Positions 45,704-54,474 of a stretch of 64,000 nt of DNA are shown piece by piece. The stretch lies in NCBI GenBank assembly GCA_021151825.1, contig JAGKWQ010000005.1, positions 310,001 to 374,000 on the forward strand, in the 5' to 3' direction. A model generated the notes under the pieces. That model was not told the origin of the DNA. It saw only the letters and a list, made by a program, of their open reading frames with translations, and ran no database searches. Position 1 is the first letter of the stretch. The number at the start of each line of letters is the position of its first letter. This DNA comes from Cellvibrionaceae bacterium. GTDB lineage: Bacteria > Pseudomonadota > Gammaproteobacteria > Pseudomonadales > Cellvibrionaceae. The position numbers were made by a program, and so were the translations under genes.

Positions 45704-46162
45704 CTAACGAGTGAGGCTGATATCCTGCACATTCACTTTGCCACCAGACACACCGCTGGAAACCGGTACCGCCACACTGGCCTGGGGTTGGATAGTCACA
45801 CTTGAACCAGGCTCAGTCACTACCAACGTAAATAATTGTGGCGAGCTTTTGTCCAGGTTTTTGGTAATCGCCATTGGTTTGTGCATACGTTTACCGGTGG
45901 CCAAGCCGCTGGCAGCATCGCGCGGGCTCACCACAGAATGCGACAAACTCACACTCGAACTAATTGCACCGCCTTTTTCATCACACACCTGTACTTGATA
46001 AGAACCGGAAGCAACATCATTCAGTGTACAAACACCGTTGGGGCAAGTTATTACGCGCGACTCACCTTTGCTATCGCTGATTTTGATAAACGTATCAGCT
46101 GCAATTGCATTGACAGACAACAAAATACTTAACGCTACACTGCTCATACTGATTACTTTCAT
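45704..46162 (-). CDS. Small secreted protein of unknown function
   Basis: 152 residues with a Sec signal peptide (cleavage after NAIAA). The mature part has a short cysteine pair region (ITCPNGVCTLNDV, VQVCDEKGG) followed by a low-complexity tail rich in Ser, Val and Pro. The first half resembles a small carboxypeptidase-regulatory-like beta fold (GSYQVQVCDEKG) but this is weak. A good ribosome-binding site (GAGGA) supports the ATG. Not recognised. It lies between two COG0523 GTPases on the same strand, with gaps of about 70 and 140 bases, so co-regulation is possible but unproven. Confidence 0.7.
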   Translation of the reverse strand: MKVISMSSVALSILLSVNAIAADTFIKISDSKGESRVITCPNGVCTLNDVASGSYQVQVCDEKGGAISSSVSLSHSVVSPRDAASGLATGKRMHKPMAITKNLDKSSPQLFTLVVTEPGSSVTIQPQASVAVPVSSGVSGGKVNVQDISLTR

Positions 46163-46301
46163 GGCGCTATCCTCGTGTTCATGTTGGTGTTACGCAAAGT
46201 TTTTCTTTTGCGTTGAGCTCAGAATGAACCTGAAGCCATGAACGATTTCTGAATGAATTTCGCGACTTTTTGTGATTTATTCACCTCACAGAAATTTGTT
46301 T

Positions 46302-47540
46302 TTATTCCTCCAGCCACGCCGGAAATGGATCGGGTAACGTCTTCCAATATTGTTGGCCAAGAACAAGTTCCGCATCATCCAGCAAACAATTATCCAATTG
46401 CCGGATGATTCTGTTTTTATCCAAATGCTGCCCAATAAATACTAGTTCCTGGCGCATATCACCAAAGGGCTCTTGCCAATGATTAAAAATAAATTCACGT
46501 TGTTCCGGGTCGTCAGGCCAATGCTCTTGAGGTATCGCCTTCCAAAACATTCCAGCTGTACCATGTTGTGCAACACCGCCAGCCTGGCTCCACTGCCCGG
46601 CAAATTGCGGGCGCGATGCCAGCCAGAAAAACCCTTTGGAGCGCAGCAAGCGACGTTTTTTAACCGTATCTTTTTCAGTGAAATTTCCAGCCGAAGAATG
46701 ATCAAAAGTATTGGCAAAAAAATCATAAATTTTTTGTGGGTGAAATGGCCGGCGCGCGCGATATACAAAACTATCTATTCCATACTCAAGTGTTTCCGGC
46801 TGATGCTCGCCGCGTAATTCTTGCAACCACCCTGCCGACTGTTGCGCTTTTTCAAAACTGAACTTTTGCGTATTCAAAATTTTCGGCAATGGCACTTGCC
46901 CTTTTGCCATTGGAATAATTTCAGCCGCAGGATTCAACCGTTGCAAAATACAGGTCAGTTCCTGCAATTTTTCCGGGCCAATTAAATCCGTTTTGCTAAT
47001 CAATAACAGATCACAAAATTCAATTTGATCGATCAGTAATTCCGCGAGATTGCGCTCATCGCCATCGCCCAGACTTTCACCAGTTTCCGCTAGTGATAAC
47101 GCCGCAGAGTAGTCATCCAGAAAATTTGCGCCATCGACCACCGTAACCAGCGTATCAAGGCGTGCGATTTGCGCGAGGCTTTGGCCGTTTTCATCTTCAA
47201 AGGTAAAGGTTTCTGCGATGGGCAGCGGTTCGGAAATACCGGTTGACTCAATCACCAGATAATCAAAACGTCCTTCCTGTGCAAGATGGCGGATTTCAAC
47301 CAGCAAATCCTCGCGCAAGGTACAGCAGATACAACCGTTGCTCATTTCCACCAGTTTTTCCTCGGTGCGATTGAGCTTGACCTGATGGTTCACCAACGCG
47401 GCATCGATATTGACCTCGCTCATATCGTTCACGATAACCGCTACGCGCAGGTTTTCGCGATTATTCAGGATGTGGTTCAAAAGTGTGGTTTTGCCGGCAC
47501 CTAAAAAGCCGGACAGGACGGTAACTGGCAACAGGGTCAT
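46302..47540 (-). CDS. Zur-type COG0523 zinc-handling GTPase (ZigA-like)
   Basis: 412 residues. Walker A (GFLGAGKTTLLNHIL), NDMSEVNIDAALV, the CxCC motif (GCICCTLREDLL), YLVIESTGISEPLP, and the guanine motif SKTDL; the C-terminal half carries the CobW_C domain. Members with NDMSEVN and this length correspond to the ZigA subgroup, zinc metallochaperones induced by zinc starvation. The upstream palindrome GTTATAATATAAC matches the core of Zur boxes, supporting zinc control. Probably single-gene, reading away from the TonB-receptor promoter region. Confidence 0.87.
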   Translation of the reverse strand: MTLLPVTVLSGFLGAGKTTLLNHILNNRENLRVAVIVNDMSEVNIDAALVNHQVKLNRTEEKLVEMSNGCICCTLREDLLVEIRHLAQEGRFDYLVIESTGISEPLPIAETFTFEDENGQSLAQIARLDTLVTVVDGANFLDDYSAALSLAETGESLGDGDERNLAELLIDQIEFCDLLLISKTDLIGPEKLQELTCILQRLNPAAEIIPMAKGQVPLPKILNTQKFSFEKAQQSAGWLQELRGEHQPETLEYGIDSFVYRARRPFHPQKIYDFFANTFDHSSAGNFTEKDTVKKRRLLRSKGFFWLASRPQFAGQWSQAGGVAQHGTAGMFWKAIPQEHWPDDPEQREFIFNHWQEPFGDMRQELVFIGQHLDKNRIIRQLDNCLLDDAELVLGQQYWKTLPDPFPAWLEE

Positions 47541-47560
47541 AAAACAGCCTCAATAAAAAC

Positions 47561-47573
47561 GTTATAATATAAC
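47561..47573. promoter_or_regulatory. Zur-box-like operator upstream of the ZigA-like gene
   Basis: GTTATAATATAAC is a perfect 13-base palindrome 20 bases before the start codon. It matches the core of the gammaproteobacterial Zur consensus (GTTATAnTATAAC), so expression should rise when zinc is scarce. Confidence 0.78.
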
Positions 47574-47715
47574 ATATTCATAAAGCTGATGAATGGCAAC
47601 TGCAACAGGCAAAAACGTTGATAAGGAGAAAGAATTTTTTATATGACGGGAAGTTTTACTAAGAACTTTTTTGCGTTAAAAAGCGTCGATAAAATTGTCA
47701 CCTCAGGTAACTTTT

Positions 47716-47729
47716 TGTAAACGTTTGCA
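47716..47729. promoter_or_regulatory. LacI-family-type operator, distal site
   Basis: TGTAAACGTTTGCA is a near-perfect dyad (one mismatched pair) with a central CG, the form bound by LacI/PurR-family regulators. It lies about 345 bases before the receptor start and 193 bases from a second, similar site, a spacing seen for looped repression. Confidence 0.5.
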
Positions 47730-47914
47730 AATATCCCCATTATTTTGAATGGCGCAATAATCATCATTAGATTCATTGATGCAATAAATAAATAATTTTA
47801 AAACCATTAAAAATCAAATAGATAAATATTATTTCTTTGTTATTTCAAATGGTAATCATGACAATAATTTACCCGTAAAAAAATTTTCTTCTTAATACGC
47901 TTGTCATAAATCGT

Positions 47915-47943
47915 TTGAAAATGTAAACGATTACACCTAGGAT
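47915..47943 (+). promoter_or_regulatory. Receptor promoter with an operator in its spacer
   Basis: TTGAAA (47915-47920) and TAGGAT (47938-47943) are 17 bases apart. The spacer contains the perfect palindrome TGTAAACGATTACA (47922-47935). A LacI-family repressor bound there would block RNA polymerase directly. The regulator gene is not in the window. Confidence 0.62.
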
Positions 47944-48073
47944 TGCGCCGTTTATGTGGATGCCAGGATACACAGATGTCTAGTCATCCCCGGATAACAA
48001 CCCCGTATCCAACGCTCAGGAACGGTGTTGTTTTGTTGTTTTTTATAACAATCACAAACTAGAGGACGCACGC

Positions 48074-51013
48074 ATGAAAAGTTCTGCAAGTTTTAATCGA
48101 AAGCTACTTTCTACGCTGGTTGCAGCCAGTATCGCGACCGGCGCATTTGCACAAAGTGACGACGTTGAAGAAGTAGTCATTACTGGTATTAAAGCCTCCT
48201 TGACCAACTCTGTTAGCGTAAAACGCGACTCTGCATCGGTAGTTGATGCAATCAGCGCGGAAGACATTGGCAAGTTGCCTGACACCACTATCGCCGACTC
48301 GCTACAGCGCGTTCCTGGTATCCAGATCCGCCGTAATGCCGGTGAAGGTTCAACCGTTAACGTACGCGGTATGCCACAAGTCAGCACGCTGCTGAATGGC
48401 GAACAATTCCTGAGCGCGGGCTCTATCACCACCGCTCAACCTGACTTTACTGATATTCCTGCTGAATTGCTGTCACGCGTGGATGTCATCAAATCCGCCC
48501 AGGCATCCACCCTGGCTGCCGGTGTTGCCGGTACTATCGACCTGAAAACCCGCCGCCCGTTTGATTTGGATGATGGCTGGACCTTTGCCGGTTCTGCGGA
48601 AGGCTCCCAAGGTAAATACACTGACGACGATATCGGCCATAAAATTTCCGGTTTTGCCGGCTTTAACAACGGCGACAACTTCGGCGCGTTGCTGAGTGTT
48701 TCCAACTCTAAAGCCACCCTGGCAAACTTCCGTTACGGTATGTACAGCGACTGGTGGTTCCGCGGTTACAACGAGAATGGTGATTGGCCAGGCCAGGGTA
48801 CTCCGTCTGACCTGACCGGCGACGGCGATACCAATGACCAGGTATTCGGTACTATCGACTACGGTGTGACCAACCGTACTGCCGAACGTGAACGCACTGG
48901 TATTTCCGGTACTGCGCAATTCCAGTTGAACGATAGCGTCGAGCTGGTTGCCGATGTGTTCTACACCAAAATGGATCAAGGCGATTATGTCAATGGCCTG
49001 ATCGCGGATAATTCCTGGGCACAATATGACTGGGTGAATCCGGATCTGGACACACTGGTTAATCGCGGCCCGGCAGCTGGCGGTAACGGCAAGGATTTCT
49101 ACACCTCGTCAGTCACCAATCTGGAAGCTTTGCGCGTTATCGCCAAAGGTGAAACCCAGATGGATGATCGCGAATCGTTGAACTTCAACCTGCAAGCCAA
49201 CATCGATTTCACCGATAACTTCCGCGGTTCTGTGCGTTATGCGCACGGCAATGCAACCAATGATCACACCAGCAGCTTTGCGGATGCGTTGATCACCAGC
49301 GGTATGCAATCCGGCCTGCAAACCAGCTACGGCGGTGTTAAAGCGCCAGTTAACCCGGGTGGTTATGGCCCGAATGGTGAGCGTGTACCAGTAGTTGCCG
49401 ATTTCTCCGGCAAGCACCCAAGCATTCAATACCCGTCCGGTTTCGGCCAGGACATCAACAGCTATGGTTTGGTGTCGGCGTTCTCCCATCAAAACCGCGA
49501 TGAAGAATCAACGCTGGATGTATTCCGTTTTGACAGCACCTATGAATTTGATGACGGTGTAAAACTGGATTTTGGTTACCGTTTTGCTGATCGCGAAATC
49601 GAGCGCAACCAATACGATTTGATCGCTCCGTTCACCGTTAAAGATGCCAGTGGCAACAATGTGACCGTGTACTCCAAGTGGAAAGACTCCGGTATTGCCG
49701 GTGTTTCCGGTGGCGACACCATTGCCAAAACATTCAAATTTACCGAATTGCAAGACCTGGGTTACATCCATCAGGTTAGCGATTTTGGCCCGGCAAGCGA
49801 TGGCAATAGCTATTACTTCATCAATCCAAAAGCAATGAAGAATGCATTTGCGTTCCATGAAGCACTGTATCCAGGCAACGTGAAACAAAAAGACGGCGCA
49901 CAAAGCTATACCGTTGAAGACCAAACCCAAACTTTCTACTTCCAGGGTTCATTCTCGGGTGAAGCCGGTTTGCCTTACCAGGCGAATTTCGGTCTGCAAT
50001 ACATAGAAACCAATCTGGACATTACCCAGTTCATTCCAGCGGTTGATACCACCAAAGTCACCGTGGATGGCACTGTGTACCCGGCATTGGATGGTGTTGC
50101 GCCAACTATCGCCAGCACCGAAGTGGTTGAGCGCACGTTCAACGACTTCCTGCCACGCTTCAACATCGCGTTCGATACCAGCGATAACACCAAGCTGCGT
50201 CTGGCGTACTCCAAAACCATGACCCAACTGGATGCTAACGACCTGGGTCTGGGCCGTACCTACACCACCAACAACAACCCTGAACTGGGCGTGTTCCAGG
50301 TGGTTAGCGCCTCGCAAAATGGCAACCCGTACATGGAGCCATGGCGCGCCGACAACTATGACCTGAGTTATGAATGGTATTTCAACGAAAGCGGTATGGT
50401 TAGCCTGGGTGCATTCCGTGTTGACGTAGAAACCTCGATTGCAACGACCACCGTACAAATCCCGACTGTTGCGGATTCTGACGGTGTTAATCGCAGACCA
50501 GGTGAAATGATCGATTTGACCACCCGTGGCAATACCGATGGCGGTATCGTGAAAGGTCTGGAATTGGGTTATCAACAAGCCTTTGACTTCCTGCCTGGCG
50601 CATGGAGCGGTTTGGGTACAACCATCAACTACACCTTCACTGATGGTACTGGTGGCGAGAAAGATTTCTACGGCAAAACCATGCCAATGGCTGACAACTC
50701 TGAAAACCAGATCAACGCCGTATTGTGGTATGAGTACGCCCAATGGCAAGCGCGTATTGCATACAACTACCGCAGTGAGCGTTTCATTGGTCGTGCGTGG
50801 AACGACGGTAGCCCGGCTGCCTGGTGGCAAGCACCAACCACCTATGTGGATGCGTCAGTTAGCTACGACATCAATGACAACCTGACTGTTTACTTGCAAG
50901 GCACCAACATTACTGAAGAATACGAAGAAACCTACATGCAATGGGAAGACGTAATCGTTAACCAGAACGTGTACGAAGCTCGTTACACCCTGGGTGTTCG
51001 CGCCAAGTTCTAA
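48074..51013 (+). CDS. TonB-dependent receptor, TonB-Xanthomonas-Caulobacter type
   Basis: 979 residues. A Sec signal peptide ends at GAFAQ; the TonB box is within EEVVITGIKASL. The plug domain carries SVVDAISAEDIGKLPDTTIA and VNVRGMPQVSTLLNGE, followed by a large 22-strand barrel ending in the aromatic terminal YTLGVRAKF. This TIGR01782-type group imports oligosaccharides and related compounds in polysaccharide degraders. Its promoter carries a LacI-type palindrome, also pointing to sugar-responsive control. Convergent with a halogenase-like gene, separated by a terminator. The actual ligand is unknown. Confidence 0.92.
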   Translation: MKSSASFNRKLLSTLVAASIATGAFAQSDDVEEVVITGIKASLTNSVSVKRDSASVVDAISAEDIGKLPDTTIADSLQRVPGIQIRRNAGEGSTVNVRGMPQVSTLLNGEQFLSAGSITTAQPDFTDIPAELLSRVDVIKSAQASTLAAGVAGTIDLKTRRPFDLDDGWTFAGSAEGSQGKYTDDDIGHKISGFAGFNNGDNFGALLSVSNSKATLANFRYGMYSDWWFRGYNENGDWPGQGTPSDLTGDGDTNDQVFGTIDYGVTNRTAERERTGISGTAQFQLNDSVELVADVFYTKMDQGDYVNGLIADNSWAQYDWVNPDLDTLVNRGPAAGGNGKDFYTSSVTNLEALRVIAKGETQMDDRESLNFNLQANIDFTDNFRGSVRYAHGNATNDHTSSFADALITSGMQSGLQTSYGGVKAPVNPGGYGPNGERVPVVADFSGKHPSIQYPSGFGQDINSYGLVSAFSHQNRDEESTLDVFRFDSTYEFDDGVKLDFGYRFADREIERNQYDLIAPFTVKDASGNNVTVYSKWKDSGIAGVSGGDTIAKTFKFTELQDLGYIHQVSDFGPASDGNSYYFINPKAMKNAFAFHEALYPGNVKQKDGAQSYTVEDQTQTFYFQGSFSGEAGLPYQANFGLQYIETNLDITQFIPAVDTTKVTVDGTVYPALDGVAPTIASTEVVERTFNDFLPRFNIAFDTSDNTKLRLAYSKTMTQLDANDLGLGRTYTTNNNPELGVFQVVSASQNGNPYMEPWRADNYDLSYEWYFNESGMVSLGAFRVDVETSIATTTVQIPTVADSDGVNRRPGEMIDLTTRGNTDGGIVKGLELGYQQAFDFLPGAWSGLGTTINYTFTDGTGGEKDFYGKTMPMADNSENQINAVLWYEYAQWQARIAYNYRSERFIGRAWNDGSPAAWWQAPTTYVDASVSYDINDNLTVYLQGTNITEEYEETYMQWEDVIVNQNVYEARYTLGVRAKF

Positions 51014-51019
51014 GTAACC

Positions 51020-51036
51020 GGGGGAATCGTTCCCCC
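51020..51036 (+). other. Hairpin directly after the receptor stop
   Basis: GGGGGAA and TTCCCCC form a seven-base-pair stem with loop TCG, seven bases after the stop codon. No T-run follows; a likely 3' stabilising or pausing hairpin ahead of the true terminator. Confidence 0.5.
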
Positions 51037-51059
51037 ACACTGATTGTCTCTCCTTGTTT

Positions 51060-51082
51060 GCCCCGCTCTGCGGGGCTTTTTT
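51060..51082 (+). terminator. Terminator after the first TonB receptor
   Basis: GCCCCGC-TCT-GCGGGGC followed by six T's: a canonical Rho-independent terminator about 45 bases after the receptor stop. The opposing halogenase-like gene ends 58 bases further on. Confidence 0.93.
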
Positions 51083-51139
51083 ATTAGCCGGGACTTTTTG
51101 CTCGATTTTTTATTGATTGAAGTTAATTGTTTGAGTTTT

Positions 51140-52654
51140 TTACTGGCTGTTTTTTTGTTCGGCCATGCAATGTAAAAGTGTGCGATGATCAGAAAAATTC
51201 AACGTGCAACGCCGCAAAAAATTATCCAGTTCCGGGAGATCAAAACGGGCTTCGTTCGCTGTCGGTTTTCGCACTTGTTGCGCGTTCGGTAAAATCCCCA
51301 TTCCCGCTAAAATGCAATACCAGGAAGGCGCCGGATAATAATGGGAAATATTTAACCGTTGTACTTCGGCGGCCAAATCTTTTCCGGCAAACCAACCGCT
51401 ATACAACTCCAGCATCGTTGTCGATACATCTTGCTGGTTCGCAGTATTTGCTCGCCAATAATCCGTATCGGTGCGCGAACTGGTTTTGTAATGCGTAACG
51501 ATATAATCGCGCACACCATCAAAATGACCATTGATGCGTTTATTAAAATCATTGCGATAACGATCAGTGAATTCGCCCCGGGTAAAATCTTCCGCGAAAA
51601 TCGCCACGGTTTGCTGCACTAAAAATAATGCAGTAGCCTCCAGCGGTTCAATAAAGCCTTGCGACAATCCCACTGCCAAACAATTTTTTACCCAATGTTC
51701 CTGCGCTCGACCAATGTTCATTTTTAAATGGCGAACAGGAATGTCCGCATCCAGCAAACCCAGGCGTTCACGCAATTCGTGTTCAGCATCATCAGCAGAG
51801 CAAAATGCCGAGCTATAAACGTAGCCATTGCCGTAGCGATTAGTGAGCGGAATTTTCCACGCCCAGCCGTGTTTTAATGCGGTCGACACAGTTTCTGACG
51901 GAATTTTTTCACCAATATCAGATGGCATTGCCACCGCCGCGTCATTCAATAAATTATTACTGTAACTGACAAACGGTGTTTTCAAGGTTTTTTGCAGCAA
52001 CAAACTGGCGAAACCGGTGCAATCCACAAAAAAATCCGCTGCATGAATTTCACCGTTGTCTGCTAATAATGCGGCGATATTTCCCGCCTCATCCTGCTGC
52101 ACCTGCGCAACATGGCAAACACGATGAACTACACCACGCTCAATCGCTTTTTTACGCAAGAATTGCCCAAGTAGTACCGCATCAAAGTGATAACCATAAT
52201 GGACGTCAAACGGAAAATTTTCTGGCGCTACTGGCGACAAGCATTCGCGTGCAATTCGCGAAGCCACAAAAAACCGATCCGGATGCGCATGTACATCCGC
52301 GCCTTGTAAACGCGCTTGCACGTTGTGCATAAAAATCGGCAGAGTCTGGCGGTCCAATGCCGATGAAAATGGATGGAAATAGCGCTCGTAACCCACACGT
52401 GTCGACCAGTTTTCAAAACTGATTCCACACTTGTAAGTTGCATTGCACTCCGGCATCCACTCCGCTTCGGCGATATCCAATAAATCAAAAAATACTTTTA
52501 ACGCAGGAGTGGAACCTTCCCCCACACCGATAATGCCCACGTCAGGCGATTCCAGCAGTTCAATCTGGAATCCCTTGGCAATCCACTGCCGCGCCATAAT
52601 CAGCGCACTCATCCATCCGGCGGTACCGCCACCCACTATCACTATTTTTTTCAT
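51140..52654 (-). CDS. Flavin-dependent tryptophan-halogenase-like protein 1
   Basis: 504 residues of the tryptophan 7-halogenase family. Seen: the FAD motif VGGGTAGWMSAL, GVGEGSTPAL, a lysine at residue 75 (NATYKCGISF) matching the catalytic lysine K79 of PrnA, the family WxWxIP motif (WAWKIPLTNRYGNGY), and SQGFIEPLEATALFLVQ. Known family members use FADH2, oxygen and halide to make hypohalous acid. Homologues next to TonB receptors in Xanthomonas and Brevundimonas halogenate free indole in vitro, but their native substrates are unresolved. It is divergent from the second copy (52948) across 293 bases and is about the most diverged of the three. Confidence 0.87.
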   Translation of the reverse strand: MKKIVIVGGGTAGWMSALIMARQWIAKGFQIELLESPDVGIIGVGEGSTPALKVFFDLLDIAEAEWMPECNATYKCGISFENWSTRVGYERYFHPFSSALDRQTLPIFMHNVQARLQGADVHAHPDRFFVASRIARECLSPVAPENFPFDVHYGYHFDAVLLGQFLRKKAIERGVVHRVCHVAQVQQDEAGNIAALLADNGEIHAADFFVDCTGFASLLLQKTLKTPFVSYSNNLLNDAAVAMPSDIGEKIPSETVSTALKHGWAWKIPLTNRYGNGYVYSSAFCSADDAEHELRERLGLLDADIPVRHLKMNIGRAQEHWVKNCLAVGLSQGFIEPLEATALFLVQQTVAIFAEDFTRGEFTDRYRNDFNKRINGHFDGVRDYIVTHYKTSSRTDTDYWRANTANQQDVSTTMLELYSGWFAGKDLAAEVQRLNISHYYPAPSWYCILAGMGILPNAQQVRKPTANEARFDLPELDNFLRRCTLNFSDHRTLLHCMAEQKNSQ

Positions 52655-52947
52655 ATGAGTTCTGTAGCATTTTGAGTTTGGCCGAAGGCCAAAAGGTTCA
52701 TGAATGCCCGCTGTTTTTAATTAGAGTAATAACGTTATTTTCCCACACGGCATTAATAACAACAATCCAGCTGATTGTTATAAAAATTTACCGTGGCCCA
52801 CTAAATTTATGGGCGTACGACTATCAAAAATAATTACCTCACCCTGGCAATTCCGATAATATGCAACAACTCAGGCTACACAGATAGCCGGACAGCAAAT
52901 CTAGAGCGACTTAAAATAATAACCATCATTTAGCAAGGTCAGCTTCC
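52655..52947. other. Divergent promoter region between two halogenase-like genes
   Basis: 293 bases, no gene. It holds a hairpin TTTGGCC-GAA-GGCCAAA (52677-52693) in the leader of halogenase 1, and AATAACGTTATT (52728-52739), a perfect CG-centred palindrome like those at the receptor promoters. No clear -35/-10 pair was found for either direction. Confidence 0.5.
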
Positions 52948-54474
52948 ATGTCGCACCCAACGAGTAAACCTATTATCAACATTGTCATTGCCGGTGGTGG
53001 TACCGCAGGCTGGATGGCCGCAGCCAGCCTTTCTCAATTTCTCGCCAAAAAAGCTATTAACATCACACTGATTGAATCCACCAGCATCGGTACGGTGGGC
53101 GTGGGTGAAGCAACCATTCCCAGCATTGTGCAATTCAATCATTCGGTGGGTCTGGATGAATTGGAATTTATTCGCGCAACGCGCGCCAGTTTCAAATTGG
53201 GTATTCAATTTACCAACTGGCGCAAACCGGGTGATCAATTCTTTCACCCCTTTGCCGATTACGGTATTAATTTTAACGGTGTCGAATTCCAGCATTATTT
53301 TTATCGCTTGAAAAAAAACAATCTCACCGAAGATTTGCACGATTATTCCATCGGTAGCCAATTGGCCAAACACAATCATTTTGCCCAGCCACGGGAAACA
53401 CCCAATAATCCCTTAGCCGATTTTTCTTATGCTTATCACTTTGATGCCGCACTCTATGCAAAAGTATTGCGCGAGCTTTCCATTTCACGCGGCGTTGTAC
53501 ATATCGATCAAAAAATTGAACAGGTAAACCTGCGCGAAAGTGATGGCTTTATTGAATCTTTGCTGTTGGATAACGGGAATGTTATTGAGGGGGATTTATT
53601 TATTGATTGCACCGGCTTTAAAGGCCTGCTTATTGAAGAAAACTTGCACACCGGTTATGAAGATTGGCAACAATGGTTATTGTGCGATGCCGCTGTCGCG
53701 GTGCAATCCACTAACACTGAAGAACCCACGCCCTACACACGCGTAACCGCATTGGATGCTGGCTGGATGTGGCAAATTCCATTGCAACATCGCACTGGCA
53801 ACGGTTATGTTTTTTGCAGCCGCTTCCTGGATAAAAACAAAGCAGAAGAAACGTTAATGCAACGCATTAGCGGTAATCCAATCACCACACCAAAACCGTT
53901 TGTATTTAAAGCGGGCCGCCGCAAAAAAGTCTGGAATAAAAATTGTTATGCGCTCGGACTTGCTTCAGGTTTTATCGAGCCACTGGAAAGCACTAGTATT
54001 TCTCTTATCCAAACCGGCATTACGCATCTATTAACGTTCTTTCCTGATATGTCGTTTAACCCGGCTATGATTGCCGAAGTGAATCGACGTCATCAACACG
54101 AAATGGAGCGCATCCGCGATTTTATTGTGTTGCATTACAAACTGACCCAACGCACCGATACCGAATTCTGGCGCTATTGCCAGGCGATGAAAATTCCACC
54201 CAGCCTCGAACATAAAATTGAATTATTCAAAAGCTGCGGCCATATTTTGCAACACGAGCCTGAAGCCTTTGAAAAATCCAGCTGGTTAAGTATTTATAAT
54301 GGATTTGGAATTATCCCGGAACGAACTGATAATCGCATCGATCATTTTAATGATGACGATATCGCAGCACAGCTAGCAAAAATAAAACAAACATTGGATC
54401 ATGCCGGCAACAATGCAATTAGCCATAGTGAGTTTATTCGAAGGCATTGTACTGCGCCTGATTTTGAAGAATAA
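52948..54474 (+). CDS. Flavin-dependent tryptophan-halogenase-like protein 2
   Basis: 508 residues. FAD motif IAGGGTAGWMAAASL, GVGEATIPSIVQF, catalytic-type lysine at residue 83 (RASFKLGIQFTNW), WxWxIP (WMWQIPLQHRTGNGY), and SGFIEPLESTSISLIQTG. All the signatures of active family members are in place. It is closer to copy 3 than to copy 1 in the stretches compared by eye. Its last 41 bases overlap, tail to tail, with the opposite-strand copy 3. Substrate unknown. Confidence 0.88.
   Translation: MSHPTSKPIINIVIAGGGTAGWMAAASLSQFLAKKAINITLIESTSIGTVGVGEATIPSIVQFNHSVGLDELEFIRATRASFKLGIQFTNWRKPGDQFFHPFADYGINFNGVEFQHYFYRLKKNNLTEDLHDYSIGSQLAKHNHFAQPRETPNNPLADFSYAYHFDAALYAKVLRELSISRGVVHIDQKIEQVNLRESDGFIESLLLDNGNVIEGDLFIDCTGFKGLLIEENLHTGYEDWQQWLLCDAAVAVQSTNTEEPTPYTRVTALDAGWMWQIPLQHRTGNGYVFCSRFLDKNKAEETLMQRISGNPITTPKPFVFKAGRRKKVWNKNCYALGLASGFIEPLESTSISLIQTGITHLLTFFPDMSFNPAMIAEVNRRHQHEMERIRDFIVLHYKLTQRTDTEFWRYCQAMKIPPSLEHKIELFKSCGHILQHEPEAFEKSSWLSIYNGFGIIPERTDNRIDHFNDDDIAAQLAKIKQTLDHAGNNAISHSEFIRRHCTAPDFEE

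Larger units (their letters stand above)
47541..48073. other. 533-base intergenic control region between ZigA-like GTPase and TonB receptor
   Basis: No credible gene. It is AT-rich and divergent in function: the Zur-like box serves the minus-strand GTPase, and the right half carries two LacI-type palindromes (47716-47729 and 47922-47935) and a promoter for the receptor. About 130 bases after the promoter are an untranslated leader ending in AGAGGACG before the receptor ATG. Confidence 0.75.

Noticed and set aside
47574..48073. Possible riboswitch in the long leader of the first TonB receptor
   Set aside because: No conserved cobalamin, TPP or other aptamer core could be recognised; the promoter and dyad operators explain the region better.
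49949..50830. 293-residue open frame antisense to the first TonB receptor
   Set aside because: It lies fully inside a well-supported receptor gene, has no recognisable domain, and mirrors the receptor's third-position base use.
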